From Cyclospora cayetanensis (Eukaryota; Apicomplexa; Conoidasida; Eucoccidiorida; Eimeriidae), in contig NW_020312756.1 in assembly GCF_002999335.1 (NCBI RefSeq), forward strand, positions 103,404 through 167,403: a DNA stretch of 64,000 nucleotides, given 5' to 3'. Shown one piece after another: positions 34,634 to 46,056 of this stretch. The translations under genes and the position numbers were made by a program. The notes beneath the pieces were generated by a model. That model saw nothing but the letters and a program-made list of their open reading frames with translations, did not search any database and was not told where the DNA came from. The first letter of the stretch is position 1; each line of letters begins with the position of its first letter.

Positions 34634-37425
34634 TCAGTCTTTCTTTTTCAGCTTCGGCTGCATGAGCTTTGAGCGTGTTTTGCCGTAGCCTGTTACGGAT
34701 CTAATAAGCGCGAGCAGCAGCAGCAACAGCAGCACGAAGAACAGCGCTGCAGAGGCAAGCAACAGCAAGTTGTGCGCGCAAACCCTGAAACGCATGCGCT
34801 CCACTGCTAAGATCGAATCAGCGAAGTAGTACAAGGCGTTCAGAGTGGCCGTCACTTCGTTCCTCTCCAAATGTGTTAGAGGTGTGTTTTCTGTTGCAGC
34901 CTGGGCATATTTGACAGCAGCAGCCTCAGAAGGGTACAATTACTCACGAGGGGCCCCTAAGCCGCCCAAAGGCGCAATAAAACATTTCACTGTATTAGAT
35001 GCAACAGCAGCACACTACAGGCAGAGGCAGCATCATGAAGCACATACTTTTGCAGCAAGCCTGAGTGCAGTGAGTTTGATGGTGCCATGCAGCTGGCACT
35101 TCTCGCAGGAGACGCAACGCAGCAGCGACTCGATGCTCTCGGCAGACTCCAGGAAGCCTAAGGGGCTGCGCAACACACAACCACCACCTGCCAAAGGGCC
35201 TAAAAAGGGGGATGCTAGCAAAGCAGCATGCTAGCAAAGCAGCATGCTGCAAACGTCGAGGAGTTCCTCAAGAAGAAGGAGTGTGGCGGCTCAAAGCGGC
35301 AAGGCAGCAGCAGCATCCTCGCAAGCAGCCGAAGCAGCATGGCCTCAAACGAAGAGCTAAAGCGCTGAAAAAAGCGGCTCTGGAATCAGCAGCTTCCAAA
35401 AAACAGCAGCAACATAAACAGCGACACGGGGAGCACCCAAGGGACTGCAACCATAAGGACCTGTCTGCCTTGAAGAGGTGCTGCTGGTATTTGCTGTTGC
35501 ATGCAGAGAGCTGAGAGGCAGTTGCATTGAGGACTTGCAGCAATTCTGCACGGGCGGGCAAATCGTCTGACGTGTTTCCTGCAAAAGGACCAGAGCCTCA
35601 CTCTTCAGCAGCAGCCAGCTAGTGTTGCCGCTCACGCCGAAGACTCCACTACGCACGGGCATACAGACGCGATAGCACAAGACGCATGAGGATGTTCAGC
35701 AAAATCCCCCTCTAGCGAGAGGCCTTGCAGCCTTCAGCGCAACTCCAGCCGACTGCCAAAAGCACGGGAAAAAGGCGAAATACATACCTGTCTCGCAGCT
35801 ACATTCCTGCAAAACATCTGTGAGTCGGCAGACACCCTTCAGGATGAAGGCGAAAGTGAAGAAGAGACTCTGAAGCCTCTCAGGATGCCGAGCAAAGCGC
35901 GAAAGGAAGAAGGAGACGGAAGGCGCAGGGGTGGGGGGAAGAGGCGTTTCTACGGCATCTTGTTGCTCGGACTGCTGGTGAAGCTGCGAGAAATTCGAGT
36001 AGTAGTATTCCCCAGCGAGGGCTGAGATGTTGGATTGCATGCCAGAGAGGATCAAAGACAGCTTGGCTGCAGTGCCGCACGTTCTCGCATCTCCTTGGTA
36101 GTTCTGCTGCAGCTCTTGCTGCTGCAGTCGAAATAGCTGGTGCTGCAAAGCATCCCATATAGGGCCCCCCTGGTATTCAGTATACCCTGGAGGATTTCGC
36201 ATCAAGTCTACATACACGGGAGGCTGCGCCGCTGCTTCTGCTTCTGCTTCTGCGCTCTTGCTGCTGCCGCTATTGCTGACGCCGCTGCTGTCGCTGCCGC
36301 TGAAGGGGGCGTCGGGAGTCAGCGAAGACTCCTTCCACCGGTAGAAGGAAGCTGCATCGACCACAGCGACAGCGTAGCGTTGGCGCCAAGAGGCCATCAG
36401 CGCTACCTGCGAAGCGACAGCCTCCTCGCGATTTTCGCGAAAAAAAGGCAGCGGCAGCGGCAGCGGAGAGAGCAGCAGGAGCACTGGCATCAGACGCAGT
36501 GCAGTCTCATCAGCAGCTACGGCAACGCTTGTAGGCGCATTGCGAGGATCAACCGACCTGCGTGTCTCCTGTCCACAAAGTCTTCTATCGGCTTTTGCTT
36601 CCAGCTGAGAGGCACTTGCTCGTCGCTGCATGTGCAGAGTCCGCACTTTTCTGGCGCTTCACACTTTCCTTCATCTTCGTCAGTCACCAAATCCGCTGCT
36701 GCTGCTGGGGTGTCTGCACCTGCGCCGACAGCCAGCGAAAAGGAGTTTGGAGTGTGTGGGAAGACACTCTTCGGAGTGAGCTGTGTTTGTCGCTCCTGCT
36801 GCTGTTGCTGCGCCTGCTGCTGCTGCTGCTGCCGCAGCTGCCTGTCGGAGCGCAGCAGGAAGTCTCTCTGGCAAGTCTTCTGCTTGATGTTCAGCTTGAA
36901 AATGCGGAAGAAGGTCCTCCGCTTCAGCTGTTGCAGCAGAGGGTGCAGCAGCTGCGCATCTTGGAGCAACGAGCTGATATCGGGAGTGTGCAGACACCTG
37001 AAGGCACCAGCATACGCATGCGTGAGGGGACGAAGCGCTGCAGCTGCCGGCTGGGCGTTTAGCGCCACGCTGCAGAGCGACTAGCACACGTGTAGGTGAG
37101 TGAGGCTAAAGATTCTCGCCGCATACTCTGGAAAGTGTTCACTAGGGCTTGGCAGACGGCGGAGTTGAAGGGCGTCTGGCAAGAAGGAAAAGGCATCAGC
37201 GAGTTGCCGTGGAGGATCTGCGAGGACGGCACCAACTTGGTGCTGCAAGGCAGCAACTGCTGCTACTGCACGGCCGTAAAAGCTAGCTGCTGTAGCTGCC
37301 GCTGTGGAAGTTGCCAAGGAGTTGCCGACGGGGATTGAACCCGCATCCAGGAGCAACACGCTGCAGAAGCAGCTGCCTGCTGCTGCTGCAATCAACGCGG
37401 CCAGCCGCTTACACCGCAAATCCAT
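34634..37425 (-). CDS. ERO1: ERO1 endoplasmic reticulum oxidoreductin with C-terminal membrane anchor
   Basis: Minus-strand multi-exon gene. The start exon (from 37425) opens with a signal-like segment, MDLRCKRLAALIAAAAGSCF. A second exon (about 37050-36550) carries HTPDISSLLQDAQLLHPLLQ, FFRIFKLNIKQKTC and, after a Gln-rich insert, KCEAPEKCGLCTCSDEQVP, corresponding to the shuttle-cysteine region of ERO1. The third (about 36420-35800) has VYVDLMRNPPGYTEYQGGP and RHPERLQSLFFTFAFILKG, the family YVDLxxNPExxTGYxGxxAW and ERLxNLYFxYxxxLRA blocks. A later exon (about 35190-35050) has RCVSCEKCQLHGTIKLTALR, with the C-x-x-C-x-x-C active site at about 35096-35116 on the minus strand. The last exon ends with LERNEVTATLNALYYFADSI, then a hydrophobic helix (about 22 residues) and the tail KLKKKD. 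ERO1 is the FAD enzyme that re-oxidises PDI in the ER lumen using oxygen. Splice borders at exons 1-2 and 3-4 are not fixed. Ala, Gln and Glu runs are inserted between conserved blocks. Confidence 0.85.
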
Positions 37426-40400
37426 TGCTGCAGGCGCAGCGGAAAGGAATGTGCTCAGACGGGATTCCTCTCAGGAACTACAAAGACAGCTGATGGTGTT
37501 CGTACGACTGCACTTCGTGGCGTTCTTCGCACTGTGTAATTGCAAGTATTGCATGTTTTGCAACTGCGCTCACGGTCCTGCTGTTGATGCTCCTGCCTAT
37601 TCTCAGACGAGTGCTATCCGAAAATGCACCCTGGCCAGACCCTGCAGCCGCAGCAGCAAGAACGTGCCTGAAATTCGGATGCCGCAAAAAGCACAGCCGT
37701 TGAGAAACCGCTACTGCTCGTCCTGTTGCTGCTCCAGTCGCTGTTTCTGGCTCCTCCGCTTTGGTGAAGCTTTCAGACAAAAACGATAGAAAAGAGGCAG
37801 TAGGAGGGCTCCGAAAGGTATCTAGAACTTAGGGGGGCAGCGAGACCGCTCGTTGAGTCGGTGCAGCAACAGGCACCGCAACACAAGCAGCGACGAGAGA
37901 AAAAGCAGCGACAGATGGACCAACGCGCATGAAATTCTGAAATGACAATTAAAATTTTAAAAAATTATCAGCGCCTGTTGCCTGCAGTTCTTGTAACTTG
38001 GCGCCTACGGCGGCGCAGCAACAGCAGCAGCAACAGCTGCAGTGTAGCAGCCGTACCAGTAGTAGCAGCGATAGCACACAGAGGCAGACGAAGTATTGCC
38101 ACTGGCAACATACATTTAAGACATTCGCCACATAGGGTCTAGCTCACCCAAAAACCGTACTGGCCGTTCATGCAAAACACGAAAAGGCTTTGCAGCAGCT
38201 GAACTAGCAACCATAACAGCAGCGCCAGCAGTAGCAGCAGCTCTGCTGTTTGTGACATTCATTCGTGTCTGCAATCCCTACGCTCTGCAATACCCAACTT
38301 GGTATTTCCCGGTGGATGCGTGTCTTAAGCTCCCATATCTAGGGCTGCACTGGGGAGCTGCTGCTCGCGTCTGGTATTTCTGACATTCCCACGGTGTTGC
38401 TACTGCTCAGGTATCCGACAAGCAAGTTTCCATAGAGTTCCTCAAATATATATATGTATATATAGCCTAGGCACTCAGTGATCTTCAAGACATGCCTGAT
38501 CACGCATTTGCAGCACTAAATAAGGTTTCCACCTGAAGTTTAGATAACGGCGAGTTAGTGAAAAACACTGGCACGCATGGCAGGCAGGCGGCCTGGCCAG
38601 GTTAAATGAGAACGAGACGCGGGGAGCACTTTACCCACACTTCTCATAGGCTGCATCCAGGGTGACTTACGTTCGCTGCAGTGAAAAGACACGTGTTCAT
38701 GTTTGGCCGCCTCTTGTAGAGAAGAGCCTTTTGGGCGGGCTGAGGTACACATAGGCACCTTCAATTACACTTGGGATATTTATTCAATAGTGGGTTAAAA
38801 ATAGACTATTTGGTGTGACTGCTCGTAGATCCTGTGTCTTCGCAGAGTAGCAGGAGCTCAGCGCAACACCAGAGGTTGTTTGCGTGCTGCTGTGTGCAAT
38901 TAGCTGCGAGTTCTCGGCGTGTTTTAAAGCGCATCGAAGTGCATCCTAGCTGTCATCTATTCCCGATCATTGCGGGGCCTGAGGAAAGGGCGAAGCAGTT
39001 GCTCTTTCGAAACAACTCATGATAACGTTGCATGCGGTTTCCGTTGAGTCGGGCGTCAAGTGTCTCTGTGCTAAGATCTAAAGGGCAAGGTCCTAGCATT
39101 GATTACATAGTGCTGATGGCATGTTTCTGTTTTACTTGCAGACAATGCAATGTCCGTTCTTCGTTATTACAACGGTACTGCTGGGGCACTGATTCCGCAG
39201 ACTGGCAGTAGCGAAACATGTGTTTGCCGAAGTGCTCTACAAAGCAGTTTGCAGAGAGCCTTGTGGCTTTAGGCTGGCACATTGTACCTGCGCATCAAAA
39301 AGCAAGGCACAAGGGGCCTGCGCTCCTTAGTGCACACCGAAATTCATGGACTTCCGAGCTTAGCACGGTTCAGTAGGAGAGACGAGGTGTGCTTTGTTTC
39401 GACAGCCCTCCGTGCTCCTACACAGCATGCCTCTGTTAATAGCCGTTTCGACATGGCGCCTGGTGTACATACGTCTTCAGTGCGCAGCTGATTGCCGTCC
39501 AGAACCTGCCACCCCAGTGTTTGTGCTGCTTTGGTAGTGGCCTGGAGCGTTGTTGCCACGCGTAACGCGGAAAATGCGGGCTGTTTTCATGGCTTGCTCT
39601 TTCACCCCACGAATATGAATTTCAGCCATCAGTATGCGCGACTTCGTGCATTTTTAGAGGAGCGAGGAAGCTGACTTCATGGCGTGCAGCAAAGTGAAGC
39701 GGATGCAATAGCTACCGCCGCATGCAGGAGGGAGGCCGTCGCAGTACACACAAAGAACACCAGCGGCAGCGAGGTCACCCCAGATGTCAAGGAGCGCACC
39801 AGTCTGATTTTAAGTCTGCTCTCATTGGTACATAAGATCTCGAAAACAGCCTCAGCTACTTGCCAGCCTCCGAGCGGAGGCCTAGCTTGAGGACGGGGAG
39901 TCAAGAAAGCCGCCTCACCACCTCCTAGCCTAACTCTCTAACCGCAAGCTCCCACCCCCGTAGCTCCTCTGCGGAAGGCAAAGCGACTCGCTACGCCATC
40001 AAATCTTGAGGCGCGAAGCCAGGGAGAGCACACGAGCAGTGAGGCGCTCCTGCAGGCATGGCCGTTGAGAGCGCCTCCGATACCAACAAATTCCCAGGAC
40101 ATGTTTCTAATTTGCAAAGCCACCTCTGCATAGTTAGTTTCCATCCGCAAGAGCACTGTGTATCTCATGGCTTTCTTCTAGTGACTCTTACCCTTTGAAA
40201 TTAGCTCTACCCTTTCCCTTGCTTCCCCTTCGGCAACCGTCAGCCAGGTTTGCCCAGTCCAAATCCTAGAAACAAAAAGTTCTCTCTCCTCGGAACGGAG
40301 CGGTGCATGCACACCAAAAAAGATGCCCGTTTGCGCGCGCAACAGATAAGGAGGGACTCCTCGCTATCATGTAGCACAAGTCAGCTGCTGTCTGTACACC

Positions 40401-40615
40401 TGAATAGGAAGGGGTACTCGCATAGGGGTGCCCTCCAAAATCCAGCGGCTTCGGTTTAAAAACACAACGGAGGAAGGGAGGAGGAGAAAACAGTATCAAG
40501 AGCTGCCACAAACTGCTGCAAATGCAGAAGGCGCTCGTATCAGGCACTGCATTGCGCATTGCGCCTGGCGAACATGCATACATACGCGCTGATGAAAATG
40601 CGCTGTAAAAGCCGA
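37426..40615. other. Intergenic between ERO1 5' end and SCC3 3' end
   Basis: ERO1 promoter and SCC3 3' UTR should lie here. Short CAG-rich pieces occur near 37.7 and 38.0-38.25 kb, and a short TATA microsatellite at about 38447-38463. Between 38.3 and 40.2 kb nothing stands out; the open frames are short and unmatched. Confidence 0.45.
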
Positions 40616-41541
40616 CTAAAAGTCAAAAAGGTCGGCAGCAAAGGATGTGGCATTCGAGGCAGTCTCCCACGAGGCTTCTGGCACTGGTGAGGACGATGCA
40701 TGCTCGTGCTGGAGCGGTGGCTGCTCGTGCTGCACAACAGCACGAGACGGCTTCGGATACTCGACAGAGGGCAGGCTTTGCAAATCGGACTGCTGCTCGC
40801 TCTCACGCCGCTGCTCCCGCCGCTGCTCCGTGCGATTCGCTGCTGCCTGACGCACAGCGGAAAGCTGATTTGGCTTTGTTGCTCGAATAACGCTCCTCGA
40901 GGTTCTGCCGCTGCGCTCTTTTCGCTCCCTGGGCTGCTGGGGAGGAGGCAACAGCGACGGCTGTGAGGGAGGGGGTGAAGGCGACAATTCTCCTTGGCAA
41001 TTGCTGGAAGTTGCCTGCTGGCACTGCAGGGGCTGATGGTGAGTCTTTCGCTGCTGCTGAGGCTTTGATTTCTTTCGCTGCTGGTTCTGCGCCTTGCCTT
41101 GTCCTTTCTGTTTTTGCTGCTGCCGCCTTGCCTCTGAGAAAAGCAGCTGCTGGTGTGCTGGCTCTAGTGCCAGAAGCGCCTCCTGTGGCTCTTGGAGCTG
41201 CTGCTGTGGCGATTCTTCGCCTTCGCCTTCTCCTCCTGCGTGATCTTTGCCGAGCGATTCTCCTTCTCGCTCTGGCTGCAGCTCCTCTGCCAGTTGTTGC
41301 TGCATCGCCACTTGCTCCTGAAGCTCGAGCTGGTGCTTCTTGCCCCCTGCGCGCAGCTCTTCGTTGCTGCCCGCCGAGTCTTGCCTTGCCTTTGCGCCAG
41401 TCGCTGCAGCGTTGCTGCTGCTGCGTCTTGCTGCAGCAGCAGCCCCCGTTGCCGCCGACGATGGCAGCAACTGCAGCGCAGTCGCTGCGGCAGCCGCTCC
41501 CGCAGACGCAGCTGCCGCCGCTACTGCAGAAACTGCTCCAG

Positions 41542-41574
<33 letters not shown>

Positions 41575-44500
41575 CCCTACTGCGTGCAGCGACGGCCTCT
41601 TCAGCACCCACCCCTGCGCTAAAACTGCCGCTTTTCTTGGCACCAGCAGCAGCCAGCAGCAGCTGCTGCTCTTCACTGCCTTGCCACTGCCCCCCATGTG
41701 CCTTTAAGTCCTCCTTGAGATGCTGCTGCAGCAGCAGCAGATTCTGTTCAGACACCAAGCGGCGCTGCAGCAACGGCGCTGCCGCAACAAGCCACCCGCT
41801 GCTGCTGCTGCTGCTGCTGCTGCTGCCCATACTCCCGAGCAGCATCACAATGCGCCGCTTCGTCCTTCGTGCTGCTGCTGCTGCTTCGCGGAGTGCGGCG
41901 ATCAGCTGCTGCTGCTGCCGCTGCGTTAGCAAGACGCCCAACCGCTGCGTGGCTGTCGTCATGAAGAGCAGCATGTCTCGCTGCACCTGCTGCTTCAACT
42001 CAGCAGAAGCAGCAGCAGCAGCCAAGCCTCCTTCTCCTCCTGCTGCTGCTGCTGCTGCTGCGTCCTCCAAAGGCTCGAGCCACCGCAACGCATGCAACTG
42101 CCGCAGCGCCTGCAGCAGCAGCCGCAGCAGCAGCGAAAACGACTGGCGCTTCAACTCCAGCAAGAAACTGAGGGCTTGCTGCTGCAAAGGCTGCTGCGGG
42201 TGTATCAACAGGAGCAACAGCGACGCTCCGATGCCGCTGCTCCAAAGAGATTCGCTGCAGCTCTGCCTTATCAACACGCAGCAGTATTCTCGGATTTCTG
42301 CGGCTAGCTGCTTCTGCAACAGTGTCAGCCGCTGCTGCGCCTGCTCTTGGGGGGAGAGACACTGCGCTATAAAGGCAGACAAGCGCCTGTCCCCTATCGA
42401 AGCCAGCAGCAAGGCAGCCACGCTATCCTTCTTTCCCCCCAGCACATCATACGCCCCCCCTGTTGCAACGGCAGCAGCAGCTGCGGCTGCTGCGTTTTCC
42501 TGCTGCTGCTCTGTGTGATTCCCACGCTGTTGCTGGCACGGTGTGACATTCATAAAAGCCTCCACCAAGGCACGCTGCTCTGCTGCCGAATGTTCGTACA
42601 CGACTGCATGTGGCAGCAGCCGCTGCAAGTCACCTGGCAGCGCAGCAGCTGCAAGGTGACTTGCAGCTGCCGAGGAAAAGGGCAGGAGGGAGGCTTCTGC
42701 TCGCGCTGCATGCAGTGAAGCACAGAGAGGCAGCAGAGGGGGGAGGTTGCTCAGGCAGTTTTGAGTCGCAGCAGAGGCAAGACAGCACCACACTTCATCG
42801 AGCAACTCTCCCCATCCCCACCACCATCCTCATCCGACGTGCGAACGAAAGGGCGCAGCAAGAGGCCATGTCGGGAAGGCACAGACAGCAGCAACGGCAT
42901 GCAAAACGGTTTCGTCGTAGCAAGAGGTCTGAGACTGCTGGCGCAAGGCATCTCTCCAACAAAGGGTAGAACGAATACGTCTCAGAAAGGTTCTAAAAAC
43001 CAAGTCAGAGACACCGAGAGAGAGAGAATGAGATAGAGAGAGAGAGACAGACAGACAGACAGAGTGAACGATAGAGAGAGACACACACACACAGAGAATG
43101 CTAGGGAACTTACCCAACAGGCAGGAGCATCTGAGAGCAGACAGCAGCACGAGCGAATCGGCATCTGTCTCTAAAATAGCTACACAAAGCATCGTGAGCC
43201 GACGCCTAAGCAGCTGCGCCTCCCCCTGCATCAAACAGCAGCCCTTTGCGCAGCAGTGTCAAGCGTCTAAAGCAGAAGCACGCAGTTGGCAGCCTACAGC
43301 ACAGCACGAAGTGGAGCATCAGAGCAGCAACGAGAACCAGGGAAGTTGCAAGCGCACCAGAGCATCTGCAAGGGTAGTAAACTGATGCTTAAGGTGATCC
43401 AGAAGCTCCTGACGACGTTGCTTCTGTTGCAGCAGAGTGTCTTCTGCATCTGGCGTTGTTGTTGACGCCTTTTTTGAGTGCTTTGAGCGGTCCTCGCCCT
43501 GATGCTGCGATGCCTCTTGTGCGTTTTCTAGCGCACGCACATTCTCATCCTGCTCTTCTTCCTGCTGCAGCTGCTGCAGTTGCTGCAGGGTGTTCAAGCA
43601 CTGCTGCTGGAGCAGCAGCAAAGCGCCTGTTTGCTGCTCGTAGAGCGCAAGGAGGCTTTCGACGGCAGCAAGGACGGAGCTGCAGGCTGCAACAACAGCG
43701 AGAGAAACAAAACAAAGAATGAAGGGGAAGGGGTGAACTGGAGCACAACACTGAGGAGCAGCAGCTGCCGAAGGATTTGCTCGCTCTCGAAGCTCTGCTC
43801 ACAAGGTATAGAAGCGACTGGAGACTCTTGTTGTTTCTGTTGTTGTTTCTGTTGTTGTCGTTGCTGTTGTTTCTCTTGTTCTTGCTGTTGTTGTTGCTCT
43901 TGTTGTTGTTGCTCATTTTGCTGCGCAGCGGCAGCGGCCGCTACCATGACACGCATGTGCAGCACAGACATGGCTGCTTCTGCAGCAGTAGCTAGCGCAG
44001 CTGCTGTGCTGCTGCTGCTGCTGCTGCTGCTGAATCGTGTGAAGGCGAGAAGGCGAGCTGCTGCAGCTGTAAGCGCTGCATCAGCAGCAGCAGCCTTTGG
44101 TGCTGCTGTCGAGGTGAGCAGAGGATTGACTTGCAGCGTCGTTGAGGATGCAGCCTCTCCTGCCTCTGCCGATGCTGCTGCTGCCGAAGCGTCGTTTCCG
44201 TTGACGAGCACTTGAGCCTTGAGAGCTGCCTCCGCCACTGTAAGATCTGCTGCAAGCTCAAATCCCATAGACGCTGCTTCTCCTGCGGCAGCAGAAGGCA
44301 GGAGCAGGAGGATGTTGCCTAGACAGCCTAGCGCTATCTGCTGCGCTGGAAGACACATGGCGTCTGCCTTAGCCGCAGTGTGCAGGAGGCGCAGCAGCTC
44401 GGCAGTGACTGTTGCGCCGCTGCTGCTGCTATTAATGCATGCAAGGAAGGCGCAGCTGCACTCCTTCAACGAGCTCTCCTGCTGCGAAATCTGCTTGAAG

Positions 44501-46022
44501 CCTCGGTGCTGCAGCGCACGCAGCAGCGTCGAGGTAGCAGGCAACGCTGCCTGCGCAAGATGCATGCCGAAACACGGAGGAGGCACACACGTCCAAAAGA
44601 ACAAGGTGAAGAGCAGCATTTGCTGCTGCTGCCGATAGTCCTCTTCGACGCTGCCTTCTTCCCCTCTTCGACAGTCTACCTGAGACGCAGCGGCAACACA
44701 GAGGCAGCAGGCAGGAGGCAGGCGTGCTAGTCACGCACGAAGACAGCTTCCTCAAAGCAGCAGCGAATTTCCATCAGCAGCACAGAGCCAACCATTCCCA
44801 CAAGAGGAACGCACTTTGAGGTGTTCATACAGCAGAGGCAGCGCCTCTAAGATCTGCTGCGAGAAAGCGACTGCCATGCTGCGCAGTTGCAATGGCTGCT
44901 GCTGCAATTGCAACGGCTGCAATGGCTGCAGCAGGTGTCTCCAGGAGGAGATCGCAGCCACTCGGCTGTACAGACACTGCCCAGGAGGGCTACAGCAGAG
45001 CTGCAGCCTTGCAGCACAGCTACTGGTGCTGCTGCTGGAAGCGCTGCCGTTGGCATGCGGCTGGAAAGAGCCTCCTCCGGCACTGCTGCTGCAACTGCTG
45101 CTGCAACTGCTGCCCAGACACCCCCACAGAGCGCTGCACCAGTTGAGCTTCTTCATAGCAGCACAGCAGAACGAAAGCAGCAGCGTTCTCTGCTGCCCAC
45201 TTGTTGCCTCTTCCTCCTGCTGCATCTGCTCCTGCAGCAGCTGCAGCAGCAGATCCACCCGCTGTACAGACGGCAGCAAATGCCAGAACCCCAGTACCAC
45301 ATTCTCTGCCAAAGAGCACGAGAGATCGCGACGACTCCCGATCCTGCTGCTATCACCGTCGTCATCGCGGCTGTTGCTGCTGCTGTTGTTGCTGCTGCTG
45401 TTGTTGCTGCTGCTACTGCTGCACAAGGCTGCCTTGGGTAAGTAGGCAGTACAAAAGTCTAGCAACGCATAAATCTCTTCAGTGTTGTTATTGTTGCTGC
45501 TGTTGGTGTTGTTGCAGTTGTTGTTGCTGCTGTTGCTGTTGTTGCTGCGTGACAGGCACCGCATCAGACACAAGGGCACTCATGCATTTCGACTTAGAGC
45601 TGCCGCTTCCTGCCTGCGGTAAAAGCGCAGCAAACGAAGCAGCACATGCACGTACAAGGAGGAGCAGCGTGCAGCAATGGCGGGGGGTAGAAACAGCGTT
45701 CCGACGACTGCTGCCGAAGCCTCTAGGGTGAGGCTTTCAGTGGAGATCCAGAAGACATCCAGCAGCTGCCGGAGTTGCAGATCATTGAGCAGCGGCAGCG
45801 AGTGCTCTCGTATCGCCTCTGCTGGCGCAGTTGCAGCAGCGGCTGTTGCGGCAGCAAGGGGCAGCAAACAGCGGAGGGAGGCTGAGGCAACGACAGGATC
45901 CTTCGCTGCCGTTTGAAGCACCACAGAAGGAAGAGCCAGCTCCACGAATCTGCGGCAGTCAGCTGCCGCAGTCTGCGTCAGTGCTTGCGCTAGCGGAGGC
46001 TGCTCCGGCAGCTGGTGCTGCA

Positions 46023-46056
<34 letters not shown>

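Noticed and set aside
37310..37400. A B-box-like GGGTTCAATCCCC on the minus strand suggesting a tRNA
   Set aside because: The T-arm could fold, but no A-box or matching 5' acceptor strand is found at the right distance, and the stretch reads through as part of ERO1 exon 1.
41340..42518. 392-codon plus-strand frame opposite SCC3
   Set aside because: Antisense shadow of CAG tracts (poly-Ala, Cys, Ser); the minus strand has the longer frame and lies in line with the STAG-matching exons.
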